DNA of 35,144 nucleotides from Pirellula sp. (GTDB lineage Bacteria > Planctomycetota > Planctomycetia > Pirellulales > PNKZ01), in assembly GCA_013822735.1 (NCBI GenBank), contig PNKZ01000031.1:17501-52644 (forward strand), given 5' to 3'. The notes below the pieces were generated by a model. The model worked only from the letters and a program-made list of their open reading frames with translations. It had not been told where the DNA came from and made no database searches. The stretch's first letter is position 1; every line of letters starts with the position of its first letter. Position numbers and translations under genes: made by a program. Shown here in pieces: positions 7,205 to 16,283 of this stretch.

Positions 7205-8977
7205 ATGGGCTGGCAAGGCTGGTATACGATCGCGGTCCTCTTTCTGACCCTCGGACTGCTGGCATGGGGGAAGACTGCGCCGGCCGCCATCATGTGGGGA
7301 GCCGTGGCGCTGCTCTACGGTGCCGGAATCCTGAATGAGACGACGGCACTGTCGGGGCTCGCCAACGAAGGGATGGTGACCGTCGCGGTGCTCTATATCG
7401 TCGGTGCCGGCATCTCCGAAACCGGGGCGATCGACTTTCTGGCCCAACGGGTGCTTGGGAGCCCTAAGTCGCAAACGGCCGCCGTCGCGCGACTGATGCT
7501 GCCGACGGCCGCGATTTCGGCGTTTATCAACAACACGCCGCTCGTCGCGATGCTGATTCCCATCGTGAACGATTGGGCCAAGAAGAATCGGGTGCCGGTC
7601 TCGAAGCTCATGCTACCGCTGAGCTATGCGGCGATTCTTGGGGGAACATGCTCGCTGATCGGTACCAGCACGAACTTGGTCGTCAGCGGGCTCTATAAAC
7701 AGCACTTTCCCGGCCAATCGATCGGCATGTTTGATATCTCCTGGGTCGGTATTCCAGCGGCTTTGGCGGGGTGCGCGTTTGTGATCTTCACCAGCAAGAA
7801 GCTCCTTCCCGATCGTCGGCCCGCCCTCAGTCAACTGGCTGATCCACGTCAATATACGGTCGAAATGCTCGTCGACCCGTCGAGCCCCCAGGTGGGCAAA
7901 ACCATCGAAGAGGCCGGATTACGCCACCTGCCGGGGGTCTACCTCGCCGAAATCGACCGCGACGGAATCGTTCTGCCCGCCGTCGCTCCCGAAGAGCGGC
8001 TGCGAGCCAACGATCGGTTGGTGTTCGTCGGCGTGATCGAATCTGTGGTCGATTTGCAACGAACGCGCGGGCTGATGCCCGCGACCGACCAGGTGTTTAA
8101 GCTCGATTCGCCTCGCTCGCAACGGTGCCTCATCGAAGCCGTGGTGTCGAACACCTGCTCTCTCGTCGGTCAGACGATTCGCGACGCTAAGTTTCGCTCG
8201 ACTTATAACGCCGTGGTTTTGGCGGTGGCCCGCAATGGCGAGCGGCTTTCAGGCAAGATCGGCGATATCGTAGTCACGACGGGTGACACCTTGCTGCTCG
8301 AGGCGCATCCTTCGTTCGTCAATCAGCATCGCAATAGCCGCGATTTTTTCCTGGTGAGCCAGCTTCAGGACTCGCATCCGCCGAAGCACGATAAGGCCGG
8401 CATTGCACTAACAATTCTCATAGGGATGATCGTGGCCGCCGGCTTCTCTCTGCTGCCAATGCTTCAGGCGGCGGTAATTGCCGCGGCTTTGATCCTACTG
8501 ACCGGATGCTGCTCCGTCGAACAGGCGAAACGCAACCTGAATTCCGACGTGCTGCTTGCCATCGCTGCTTCGCTTGCCATCAGCAAGGGGCTCGAAGTGA
8601 CTGGCGCCGCCAAGTTCATGGCCGAGAGCATGACGAGCGCCGCAGCCGGGTCCGATTGGCTCGCGCTGGTGATGATCTACCTGGGAACGGTTTTGGTTAC
8701 CGAGGCCGTGACGAACAACGCAGCCGCCGCACTAATGTTTCCGCTCGCCGTCGCCACTGCAGGTAAACTCGAAGCCAACCATTTCCCGTTCGTCATCGCC
8801 GTGATGATGGGAGCTTCGAACGGCTTTGCCACCCCAATCGGGTATCAGACAAATCTCATGGTTTATGGTCCGGGGGGCTACCGCTTTAGCGATTACCTCC
8901 GGATTGGCATTCCGCTCGATATTCTCGTGGGAATCATCACCGTGGCCCTGGCGCCGCTGGTTTGGCCGTTTCACTAG
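7205..8977 (+). CDS. SLC13/DASS family anion permease with two RCK_C domains
   Basis: 590 aa. Two blocks of hydrophobic helices (residues 1-200 and about 400-590) flank a soluble insert with two RCK_C/TrkA-C-like domains. The first is about 215-290 (MLVDPSSPQVGKTIEEAGLR...), the second about 300-375 (EAVVSNTCSLVGQTIRDAKF...). The first membrane half has the family NNTP motif (109-112) and GTSTNL (153-158). The second has EAVTNNAAAALMFP and GYQTNLMVYGPGGY, the matching inverted-repeat ion-site motifs. Such proteins take up sulfate, dicarboxylates or other anions with Na+. The RCK_C insert suggests SAC1/YfbS-like carriers, and the ligand sensed is unknown. Start: ATG 7205 with GGAAG about 6 nt upstream. 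Confidence 0.88.
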   Translation: MGWQGWYTIAVLFLTLGLLAWGKTAPAAIMWGAVALLYGAGILNETTALSGLANEGMVTVAVLYIVGAGISETGAIDFLAQRVLGSPKSQTAAVARLMLPTAAISAFINNTPLVAMLIPIVNDWAKKNRVPVSKLMLPLSYAAILGGTCSLIGTSTNLVVSGLYKQHFPGQSIGMFDISWVGIPAALAGCAFVIFTSKKLLPDRRPALSQLADPRQYTVEMLVDPSSPQVGKTIEEAGLRHLPGVYLAEIDRDGIVLPAVAPEERLRANDRLVFVGVIESVVDLQRTRGLMPATDQVFKLDSPRSQRCLIEAVVSNTCSLVGQTIRDAKFRSTYNAVVLAVARNGERLSGKIGDIVVTTGDTLLLEAHPSFVNQHRNSRDFFLVSQLQDSHPPKHDKAGIALTILIGMIVAAGFSLLPMLQAAVIAAALILLTGCCSVEQAKRNLNSDVLLAIAASLAISKGLEVTGAAKFMAESMTSAAAGSDWLALVMIYLGTVLVTEAVTNNAAAALMFPLAVATAGKLEANHFPFVIAVMMGASNGFATPIGYQTNLMVYGPGGYRFSDYLRIGIPLDILVGIITVALAPLVWPFH

Positions 8978-9109
8978 CCGGGAGTCTCAACACGGTTAAG
9001 GGTTGGCAAAACGCCGGGGCCGCTCTACCTTCACGGGTTCACATAGTTGCTCCCGGCACCGAGCGCCGGGACGAACTCAATCGCCCCCTGAACCTGCGCC
9101 AGAGCATTC

Positions 9110-9676
9110 ATGTCGCTTCGCAATCAATACATGACGGTGCCGCCGGGCACCGACATCCCGTCGGTCGTCAACGCCATCGTTGAAATCCCCAAGGGTCGGC
9201 GCAGCAAATTCGAAGTCGATAAGGCTACCGGCCTGATTCGCTTAGACCGGTTCTTGTACTCGTCGAGCCACTATCCCGGCGACTATGGCTTCATTCCGCA
9301 AACGCTGGCGGAAGACGGCGACGCGCTCGACATCCTCGTGATGGTGAACGAGCCGACGTTCAGCGGCTGCTTGATTCAGGCCCGGGTCGTCGGACTCTTT
9401 CGCATGAAAGATCGCGGGCTCAACGACTACAAGGTGCTCGCGGTACCGGATACCGATCCGTTGTTCGGCGAATACAAAGACCTCCAGGATGTCGCGGGGC
9501 ACTATTTGCGCGAAGTCGAGCACTTCTTCGCGACCTACAAGCAACTCGAAGGCATTCACATCGAGACCGGCGGTTGGGACAAAGCGTCGGTGGCGACGGC
9601 AACCGTAAAAGAATCGGTTTTGCGATACGAGCGATCACTCGATGTCGGCATGGTAGATCCGCCGATCGAAACTTAG
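9110..9676 (+). CDS. ppa: Inorganic pyrophosphatase, family I
   Basis: 188 aa, typical for a soluble bacterial family I enzyme that hydrolyses PPi to two phosphates and pulls biosynthetic reactions forward. Visible motifs are VEIPKGRRSKFEVDKATG (substrate-binding Lys/Arg), RFLYSSSHYPGDYGFIPQTL, and the signature DGDALDILV with its metal-binding aspartates, where Ala replaces the usual Pro/Glu. Also present are NDYKVLAVPDTDP and the FFATYKQLEG segment. It lies 132 bp after the permease and converges with the symporter gene, only 7 bp apart, with no visible terminator between them. Confidence 0.95.
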   Translation: MSLRNQYMTVPPGTDIPSVVNAIVEIPKGRRSKFEVDKATGLIRLDRFLYSSSHYPGDYGFIPQTLAEDGDALDILVMVNEPTFSGCLIQARVVGLFRMKDRGLNDYKVLAVPDTDPLFGEYKDLQDVAGHYLREVEHFFATYKQLEGIHIETGGWDKASVATATVKESVLRYERSLDVGMVDPPIET

Positions 9677-9683
9677 CGTGCCG

Positions 9684-11048
9684 TTAGTCGAGGGCTCGCT
9701 CCGGTATCGACTTATCGCCGCGCTCTTCCGTGCGTGAAACGCAGGCCGCGAGCACCAAGTCGCCGGTGACGTTCAGCGTTGTGCGGCACATGTCGAGCAA
9801 CCGATCGACTCCAAGGATCAGTGCAATGCCCTGGCTCGGCACGCCGACCGTCTTGAGCACGATGATGATGAGCGGTATCGACCCGCCGGGAACGCCGGCC
9901 GTGCCGACGCCGGCCAACACGGCCATGAGCACCACCGTGATTTGCTGCATCAGCGTCAGTTCGACGCCGAACACCTGCGCCAAGAAGAGCACGACCACGC
10001 CTTCAAACAGCGCCGTGCCGTTCTGATTGGCCGTCGCACCGACGGTCAATACAAATTGCGAGACCTCGGGCTTGAGCTTTAATTCCTCGCGGGCCACGCG
10101 CAGCGAGGTGGGCAACGTCGCATTGCTGCTGCTCGTGCCGAAGGCCGTAAAGATTGCTTCGGAAACCTGCTTAAAAAAAGTGATCGGCCGGAGCCGCGCC
10201 GAAGTGACGAGCAAAATCGGATAGACGACGAACATCTGCAGGCCGAGGCCGAGCAAGACCGTGGCGACGAAGCGCAAGAGGATCAACAAGATATCGAGGC
10301 CCATTTGCGACGTGACGGAGAACAACAAACAGGCCACGGCATAGGGGGCGAGCTTCATCGCGAAACCGATCACGGTCATCGAGACGTCGAACATCCCCTG
10401 GAGCACCTGCACCAGCGGCTGAGTGCGCTCGGGCGACATCGTGATGGCGACGCCGATCACGAGCGAAAACACCATCACGGCGAGCATGCCGTTGCCGGGG
10501 CTCGAGCCGTCGACGGCGCCGACCATCTCTTGCAGCGGGTTTTCCGGCAGCAAATCGAGTAGCGTATCACGAACGTTTTTGGCCTTTTCGGCCTTCGCTT
10601 CCGAGGTGCCCGCCTGCGGTGAGAACCGTTCGTTGAGTTGCTGCTGTTGATCGGGCGTGAGGCTAGCGCCGGGCTGAAGTAGTCGCACCAGCCCGATGCC
10701 GATCGCCACGCTTGAGAGCGAAAGAATCATCGTGAATCCCAGCGTACGCAATCCCACGCGACCGAGCCGGCGCACGTCGCCGAGTTCCATCACGCCGAGC
10801 GTCAGCGCCGAAAACACGAGCGGCACTACGACCATGATGACGAGCCGCAAGAACACTTTACCGAGCGGCTCCGCGACGTTGATCGCCGCCCCACGAATAA
10901 CGCCTGCCGCAGCCGGAGATTTCGAAGCGGCGAAGTTGGCGATCAGGCCGACGACCGCGCCGACGACCAAGCCGATCAAAATTTTTGTGTGTAGCGGAAT
11001 TCCACGAGAATGCTTCTCAGGTTGCGTCACGAAATCCTCGCAATTCAT
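9684..11048 (-). CDS. Dicarboxylate/amino acid:cation symporter (DAACS family)
   Basis: 454 aa, multi-spanning membrane carrier of the GltP/DctA family that couples uptake of glutamate, aspartate or C4-dicarboxylates to Na+ or H+. The C-terminal signature is intact: Ser-rich TSSSN (305-309), NQNGT (341-345, the NMDGT-type cation site), GVPGG (385-389), and DRLLDMCRTTLNVTGD (415-430). Asp419, Arg422, Thr423 and Asn426 correspond to the substrate-binding residues of GltPh. The Arg suggests an acidic substrate. A Gln/Ala/Lys-rich loop (about 130-165) interrupts the middle. About 15 hydrophilic residues precede the first helix. The transcription unit appears single-gene. Confidence 0.92.
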   Translation of the reverse strand: MNCEDFVTQPEKHSRGIPLHTKILIGLVVGAVVGLIANFAASKSPAAAGVIRGAAINVAEPLGKVFLRLVIMVVVPLVFSALTLGVMELGDVRRLGRVGLRTLGFTMILSLSSVAIGIGLVRLLQPGASLTPDQQQQLNERFSPQAGTSEAKAEKAKNVRDTLLDLLPENPLQEMVGAVDGSSPGNGMLAVMVFSLVIGVAITMSPERTQPLVQVLQGMFDVSMTVIGFAMKLAPYAVACLLFSVTSQMGLDILLILLRFVATVLLGLGLQMFVVYPILLVTSARLRPITFFKQVSEAIFTAFGTSSSNATLPTSLRVAREELKLKPEVSQFVLTVGATANQNGTALFEGVVVLFLAQVFGVELTLMQQITVVLMAVLAGVGTAGVPGGSIPLIIIVLKTVGVPSQGIALILGVDRLLDMCRTTLNVTGDLVLAACVSRTEERGDKSIPERALD

Positions 11049-11207
11049 GGAGGCGGCGGCACCACAACGGCCGTTTGCCGCGATGAGGGGCGCATTCTAT
11101 CGTGCCCCTGCGTCAATCGCACTACCCGGAGCCCACGTCGGCAGCTAGACTTCCCAACGTCCTCATTGCGTTCGATTTTGTTCGTCGCCACCCCGTATTC
11201 GCCCGAC

Positions 11208-11924
11208 ATGGAAGACTTTTTCGATCAGATCTGGAAGCTTTTGGCGACGTTCGTCGATCCTCGCAACCTGCGCACCCCGGAAGTTTACGTTCGCGCGCTA
11301 GAGCAGCCCGGCGTGATGTGGGCCGCGTTTATCGCGGTGAACCTAATCATCTTTACGGAGACCGGCTTGCTGATCGGCTTCCTGCTGCCGGGAGATTCGC
11401 TCCTGGTCGTCACCGGAATCGTGGCCCGTAGCGCCGATTGGCCGATCATTCCGTTGACGATTTCCCTGTGCGCCTCCGCGATCATCGGCGACACGATCGG
11501 TTACGCGATCGGTTCCAAAGCCGGCCCGGCGATCTTCAATCGTCCTGAAAGTCGCTTCTTTCGTCGCGATCACTTGCTCGCGGCCAAGGCCTATTACGAA
11601 CGTCACGGCGGCAAGACGATTATCATCGCGCGTTTTATTCCCCTGATTCGCACGTTCGTGCCGGTCGTCGCCGGTGCGGCCCGCATGGAATATCGATCGT
11701 TCCTGGCATTCAACGTGCTCGGCGGCATCGGTTGGATCGTCAGCATGATTCTCATCGGCTACATGCTTGAGCCGCTGCTGCGACAATTTTTCGGCGAACA
11801 GTTCCAGATTGCGAAGCACATCGACAAGGTCGTGATCGTCGTCGTGTTTCTATCGATCTTGCCGATACTTACCAAGGGATTTCGCCATTGGCGCGAGACC
11901 CGTGCGGCGAAGGCAAACTCGTAA
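11208..11924 (+). CDS. DedA family membrane protein (SNARE-associated/VTT domain)
   Basis: 238 aa. The VTT/DedA core is clear: FTETGLLIGFLLPGDSLLVVTG (acidic residue plus LPGD, about 45-66), GDTIGYAIGSKAGPAIF, then the amphipathic FYERHGG-like segment and ARFIPLIRTFVPVVAGAARMEYRSFLAFNVLGGIGW with the conserved Arg residues. DedA proteins are undecaprenyl-phosphate or phospholipid flippases important for envelope integrity. The start at 11208 gives a normal length; reading on upstream in frame is possible but adds unconserved residues. It converges with the MFS gene downstream. Confidence 0.92.
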   Translation: MEDFFDQIWKLLATFVDPRNLRTPEVYVRALEQPGVMWAAFIAVNLIIFTETGLLIGFLLPGDSLLVVTGIVARSADWPIIPLTISLCASAIIGDTIGYAIGSKAGPAIFNRPESRFFRRDHLLAAKAYYERHGGKTIIIARFIPLIRTFVPVVAGAARMEYRSFLAFNVLGGIGWIVSMILIGYMLEPLLRQFFGEQFQIAKHIDKVVIVVVFLSILPILTKGFRHWRETRAAKANS

Positions 11925-11960
11925 AGCCGCGATGATCCGCTTTCGGCCAGCCGAAGCACA

Positions 11961-13208
11961 TCACGTCCCGCGGCGCATCGGCGCCCTGCGCGAAACGCCG
12001 AAGTACACGATTCCCGCGAGCAGGATCAGCAACCCGACGATCCCGAACATCGCCCCGTAGTTGGGCCCCGTTTCACTTCGCGTGATCGTGAGAATTGCCC
12101 CGGCCAGCGGCGCGCCGACAAGCGTACCGACGTCGAACATCGCCAGCACCAGCGTGGTGCCGGTTCCGCGCCAACGCCCCGGAAATGCACCGCTGCCCCC
12201 GGCAACGACTGCCGGAAACAAGCTGGCGTGCGCTACGCCGATAAAGAGCGCCGGCAACACTAGGTGCCAGGTCTCGCGCACCGGGATGAGCGACCACAGT
12301 CCGATAACCAGCGCCCCGATCCCCAGCGCAATCATCGGTCGTATTCCCAATCGATCGGGCACCCGCCGCATCAAGATGCGCGCCACGAAAGCCACGGGCG
12401 GATACAGATTGAAGAAAACCATCAATCCGTTGGAGAGGTCGATGCTCTCCATATATGTCACCAGAAATACCGTCGGCAAGTTCAAGCCGATGCCCGTAGC
12501 AATGCTCATCAGCAAAATCAGGCCCGGGTTGTAACGCCGAATGAGCCACCAGAGCGGCGGCCCTCGCCGAGAGAGCTTGCGCGGAACGTGGCCGTGCGTC
12601 GCCCCGAGCGTACAAAAGAACGAGATCGTACCGAGTGCCGCGGCCGCGAGAAATACGGCGTCGATTCGTTCTCGGGTGATAGCGCCGGGTCCGACGATCA
12701 CGCGCCCTAGCGCCGTTCCCGCCATCATGCCGACGAAGCCGGACGTCCCCAACGTGCCGATCACTTCCGCCATGCGCGCAATCGGCGCGCGGCCTGATAC
12801 ATACGCGATCGAAGCGCCGAAAATTCCCGCGCAGCTCGATTGATACGCGATGCGTAACAGGTAGATCCAGGGCGTATCGACGCGCGTCACCGCCAGGTGC
12901 AGCAAACAACAAGTGACGTAGCCCACGTTCGAGACCAGCCAAACGCGCCGCGGGCCGAAGCGATCGATTCCCACTCCTTGAGCGAAGCGCATCAAGATCC
13001 CGCCGACCATGCCGGTGCCGACGATCCAGCCGACATTCCATTCTTCGCCGCCGATCGACTCGATGAACTCCCCGTATACGAATAGCAGACTGACCGACAC
13101 CATCATCGAGAAGTTGGCGGCGTAGCTAAACCAGAAGGGGCGGCCGAAGCCGGTGTCGGCGGAGGAGCGCCCCTCGGTGACCGGTTCGACGCCGAGCGTT
13201 TCGGACAT
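11961..13208 (-). CDS. Major facilitator superfamily transporter
   Basis: 415 aa from the ATG at 13208; a GTG at 13247 would add 13 residues. About 12 hydrophobic helices are visible. The loop between helices 2 and 3 carries the MFS motif A-like GVGIDRFGPRRVW (78-90), and a related MRRVPDRLGIRP follows in the second half. The substrate is not identifiable; the pattern is that of general drug/sugar/organic-acid MFS carriers. No Shine-Dalgarno is clear for either start. The gene ends 37 bp from the convergent DedA gene and its promoter faces the glycosyltransferase gene. Confidence 0.85.
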   Translation of the reverse strand: MSETLGVEPVTEGRSSADTGFGRPFWFSYAANFSMMVSVSLLFVYGEFIESIGGEEWNVGWIVGTGMVGGILMRFAQGVGIDRFGPRRVWLVSNVGYVTCCLLHLAVTRVDTPWIYLLRIAYQSSCAGIFGASIAYVSGRAPIARMAEVIGTLGTSGFVGMMAGTALGRVIVGPGAITRERIDAVFLAAAALGTISFFCTLGATHGHVPRKLSRRGPPLWWLIRRYNPGLILLMSIATGIGLNLPTVFLVTYMESIDLSNGLMVFFNLYPPVAFVARILMRRVPDRLGIRPMIALGIGALVIGLWSLIPVRETWHLVLPALFIGVAHASLFPAVVAGGSGAFPGRWRGTGTTLVLAMFDVGTLVGAPLAGAILTITRSETGPNYGAMFGIVGLLILLAGIVYFGVSRRAPMRRGT

Positions 13209-13418
13209 GGCGATGCTTGCGGCGTTTGGCCGACAAAAGAGACGCACGGGCAGACGCCGCGCGACGGGGCGGAGGCTCGGTAGTATAGCGTTCCGCCGCC
13301 ACGCTCGGCATTGCGAAACGACGCCGCCGAACCGATTCCGCCGCAGGATCGCCCGAGATTGTGCGGCGAATGAATGCGGCTTTACGCCTTCCCGGGGTTC
13401 GACTAGAGTTGCTCAATT

Positions 13419-13456
13419 CCGGCTTTATGTAAGTTCTCCGGCTTTATGTAAGTTCC
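13419..13456. repeat. Tandem 19-bp direct repeat before the glycosyltransferase gene
   Basis: Two head-to-tail copies of CCGGCTTTATGTAAGTTC plus one variable base (13419-13437 and 13438-13456) end 18 bp before the start codon. The repeated unit is AT-richer than its surroundings. It could be a slippage duplication or a pair of regulator or promoter sites. Confidence 0.85.
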
Positions 13457-13474
13457 TCAAGCACCGCCTGCCTG

Positions 13475-14212
13475 ATGCCTCTCGCCGAAACGACGCTGAT
13501 CAATATCGCGACCTACAACGAAATTGAGAACCTGCCGCACCTAGTGGAGGAGATCTTTCGTTTTGCTCCGGATGCGCATGTACTCGTGGTCGATGACAAT
13601 TCGCCGGACGGCACCGGCCAATGGGTCGACGAACTCGCGGCGCGCGACGAGCGCGTACATTGCTTACACCGCTCCGGCAAGCTTGGCCTCGGCACGGCGA
13701 TCATGGAGGGGATGAAGTACGCGGTCGAGCACGGCTATCGCTACCTCCTCAATATGGACGCCGACCTAAGCCATCATCCCCGCTACTTGCCGGCAATCAT
13801 CGCTGCGATGGAGCCGGCCGGCGCGCCGCCGGTCGATCTGGTGATCGGCTCGCGTTATATCTCGGGCGGAGGCGTCGAGCACTGGCCGCTCAAGCGTGTT
13901 TTAATGAGTGCGGCCGTGAACATGTACGCCCGGTGGCTCTTGTGGCTCAGTCCGCACGACACCAGCGGCGGCTACCGCTGCTACCGAGTAAAGCTGCTCG
14001 GCAAGCTCAAGTTCGACGAGTTCATTTCGACCGGCTATTCGTTTCAACAGGAAACGCTGTGGCGATTGAAGCGGCTCGGCGGCCGATTCGCGGAAGTGCC
14101 GATTTTGTTCTGCGACCGCGTGAAGGGATACAGCAAGATCAACATGCGCGAGGCGCGCCGCGCGCTGGCGATTATCGCGCGGTTGTCCGTAACGAATTGG
14201 ACAGGTTTGTAG
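13475..14212 (+). CDS. Polyprenol monophosphomannose synthase-like GT2 glycosyltransferase
   Basis: 245 aa GT-A fold enzyme. Key blocks are ATYNEIENLPHLVEEI, VVDDNSPDGTG (38-48, nucleotide binding), SGKLGLGTAIMEGMKYA, the metal-binding NMDADLSHHP (Asp95-Ala-Asp97), GSRYISGGGVEHWPLKR and DTSGGYRCYR. These match dolichol/polyprenol-phosphate mannose synthases, which transfer mannose from GDP-mannose to a lipid phosphate. There is no C-terminal membrane domain, so it is a soluble or peripheral single-domain form. The epimerase gene follows after 32 bp, suggesting an envelope-glycan operon. The sugar specificity is inferred from family only. Confidence 0.88.
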   Translation: MPLAETTLINIATYNEIENLPHLVEEIFRFAPDAHVLVVDDNSPDGTGQWVDELAARDERVHCLHRSGKLGLGTAIMEGMKYAVEHGYRYLLNMDADLSHHPRYLPAIIAAMEPAGAPPVDLVIGSRYISGGGVEHWPLKRVLMSAAVNMYARWLLWLSPHDTSGGYRCYRVKLLGKLKFDEFISTGYSFQQETLWRLKRLGGRFAEVPILFCDRVKGYSKINMREARRALAIIARLSVTNWTGL

Positions 14213-14244
14213 ATCGACGTGGGCCGCACGGAGGTTCGTGACTC

Positions 14245-15210
14245 GTGAACATACTCGTCACCGGCGGCGCCGGGTTTATCGGCAGCCGACTTATCGAACG
14301 CCTGCTCCGACACGAACACGCGCAGATCACCTGCCTCGACAATTACAACGATTACTACTCGCCGCACCTCAAGCGCGAGAACGTGCAGGCCTTCGCCGGT
14401 AACGCCCGCGTACGAATGATCGAAGGTTCGTTCACCGACGCAGCAGCGATGCGAGCTCTGTTTCAAACGAACAAGATCGAATACGTCGTCCATCTCGGCG
14501 GTTACGCGGGCGTACGTTACAGCGTCGAGAATCCATTTCCCTATGAGCAACACAACGTCGGGGGCACTCTCGCGCTGCTCGAAGCCGCACGTTACGAACC
14601 GGTACGCCGATTCTTACTGGCCTCGTCCTCGACGGTCTATGGGCGCAACGCCGTGGCGCCGTTTCAGGAAGACGCCTTTCTCGGCACGCCCCTGAGCCCT
14701 TACGGCGTCAGCAAGCGGGCCGCGGAATTGATGTGCCTGACTTATCTCGACCTATTTCGCGTCCCCGTCGTCTGCATTCGGCCCTTTAGCATTTACGGGC
14801 CGCGATTACGCCCCGATTTGGCGCTAACGATTTTCGCGCAGGCCATCCTCGACGGCCGCCCGTTGCCCCTCTTCGGCGACGGCTCCATTCGCCGCGATTT
14901 CACCTACGTCGACGACTTCTGCGACGGCCTGGAAGCCGCACTCACGGCCGACGGCGTCGTCGGCGAGGCAATCAATCTCGGACACGACGAGCCGGTTTCC
15001 ATTCGCGAAGTAATCGCCGCGCTAGAACGAGCGCTTGGCCGCACGGCGGCGATCGAACGGTTGCCGGAACGCCCGGGCGAAATGCCGGTAACGCACGCCG
15101 ACCTCACTAAAGCTCGCCGATTGCTCGGCTACTCGCCCGCGACAAGCTTCGAAGACGGCGTGGCCCGTTTCTGCGAGTGGTTTGTGCGGCGCGCGCAGTC
15201 GATCACGTAG
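14245..15210 (+). CDS. NAD-dependent nucleotide-sugar epimerase/dehydratase (extended SDR)
   Basis: 321 aa from a GTG start with GGAGG (14230-14234) 10 nt upstream. The Rossmann motif GGAGFIGS (7-14) binds NAD. Catalytic residues lie in ASSSTVYG (Ser127-129) and the YGVSK motif (Tyr153, Lys157). The VVHLGGYAGVRYSVENP segment resembles the HLAAQAGVRYS block of UDP-glucuronate 4-epimerases. RPFSIYGPRLRPDLA and RRDFTYVDD are typical of the group. Probable substrate is a UDP-hexuronate or UDP-hexose, used by the neighbouring glycosyltransferase pathway. It converges with the IorB-like gene. Confidence 0.9.
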   Translation: MNILVTGGAGFIGSRLIERLLRHEHAQITCLDNYNDYYSPHLKRENVQAFAGNARVRMIEGSFTDAAAMRALFQTNKIEYVVHLGGYAGVRYSVENPFPYEQHNVGGTLALLEAARYEPVRRFLLASSSTVYGRNAVAPFQEDAFLGTPLSPYGVSKRAAELMCLTYLDLFRVPVVCIRPFSIYGPRLRPDLALTIFAQAILDGRPLPLFGDGSIRRDFTYVDDFCDGLEAALTADGVVGEAINLGHDEPVSIREVIAALERALGRTAAIERLPERPGEMPVTHADLTKARRLLGYSPATSFEDGVARFCEWFVRRAQSIT

Positions 15211-15251
15211 CGAGTGAGACGTCGATCACCTTTCACCAAGTCGCAAACGAC

Positions 15252-15848
15252 TTACCAGGCGACGGCGAAGAAGTGGTCGACCGCAGCTTGCGATAACTGA
15301 CTCGGCACATGCTGCGGCACGATGTGTCGCCAGAGCGAGTCGTGAAACGGCAAGCGGCGACTTATCATGCCGAGAGCCCGCACGGCGGAGAGGGCGCCGA
15401 CGGCGTGCCGATCCTGCGGCGAGTCGGCGTGAGATCCGAACTGTGCCTTGCCGTTGAGATCGCGGCGCCATGCAGGCACTCGATCCGTCGCCAAGATGTA
15501 AAGGTCTTCGGGCGACTTGAGCAAGTGCGCGAAGGCCAGCGCCGCCTCGACGTTCCAAGCCACGACCAAATCGGCCGGCTCAACGACATCGACGAGGCCG
15601 GGCCGCGAAGCCCCTTGTTCCATCCGCACGACGTGCAAGAAGCCGTCGCGCGGCGCGGCGGAATTGGCCGAGCGTGCCGAAATTCGGCGATCTCGGACCA
15701 CGGCATGCCGCGCCGCTTCCGCCACATGCGCGAGGATGTCGGCCGCGAGCCCGACACCGTGCCCCAGCGGCCCGATGAAAATAGCGGTCACCGCCGAATT
15801 TTTCGGCGGGGGCGCAGAGAAGCCCTCGGAAAATCGCATCCGTACCAT
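15252..15848 (-). CDS. Divergent 2-oxoacid:acceptor oxidoreductase gamma/IorB-like protein, orphan
   Basis: 198 aa, the length of an IorB or POR gamma subunit. AIFIGPLGHGVGLAADILAH (22-41) parallels the GxGGQGV-xxA motif that starts these subunits. DGFLHVVRME (68-77) lies where RGG-S-V-x-H-V-R is expected. EPADLVVAWNVEAALAFAHLL (90-110) matches the E-x-x-A block, and GALSAVRAL...LPFHDSLWRHI...VPSQLSQAAVDHFF (151-194) resembles the family C-terminus. The RGG cofactor-proximal motif is lost. No alpha subunit or ferredoxin domain gene adjoins. It may be a functional relic, a repurposed fold or a decaying gene. Homology is inferred by eye. Confidence 0.5.
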   Translation of the reverse strand: MVRMRFSEGFSAPPPKNSAVTAIFIGPLGHGVGLAADILAHVAEAARHAVVRDRRISARSANSAAPRDGFLHVVRMEQGASRPGLVDVVEPADLVVAWNVEAALAFAHLLKSPEDLYILATDRVPAWRRDLNGKAQFGSHADSPQDRHAVGALSAVRALGMISRRLPFHDSLWRHIVPQHVPSQLSQAAVDHFFAVAW

Positions 15849-16283
15849 GAGCGCATCCTGGCCGCAGGTCGGCGTGACGGATCTTGAGCGCGTGCTCGTC
15901 CGACAAGCGCATTCCGGCGGCGAAAGCAGTTCCCAAACTCAACGAAACCAAACGGACGTTACGACAAATGTACGGCGGCGAGCCGTCGCGGAAGTTGCGG
16001 CACTACCCATGCAGCAGGCTTCCCGTTGCGCACCACCTACACCCTAAACCGACTCCACGTGAGACTCGCCCTACCCAGAGCTTGCCTCGCGCTACCTTGA
16101 GTCGATCGCGGAGAGATGACGCGGCAATCGTTCGTCGAAACTTCGTAAGCGTCTACCCACGCCTACGAATCGGAGTATTACAGCCGAATACGCGAAATGC
16201 GTCAAACCAATTTGCACAACCGCCTGCGGAATTACGGAGCCGGCAACGCATCCGAGTTCTTACCGAATTGCAAGAATCGTCCG
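15849..16283. other. Gene-poor stretch, no convincing feature
   Basis: 435 bp between two minus-strand genes. Open frames here have low-complexity Arg/Pro/Ser-rich translations and no family signal. No hairpin with a T-run, tRNA or repeat copy was recognised. It may hold promoter DNA for the IorB-like gene or decayed coding sequence. Confidence 0.4.

Noticed and set aside
15580-15951. Overlapping minus-strand frame upstream of the IorB-like gene, considered as a frameshifted N-terminus
   Set aside because: The IorB-like frame already has a full-length N-terminus with the glycine motif. The other frame becomes Arg/Gly-rich and unfamily-like.
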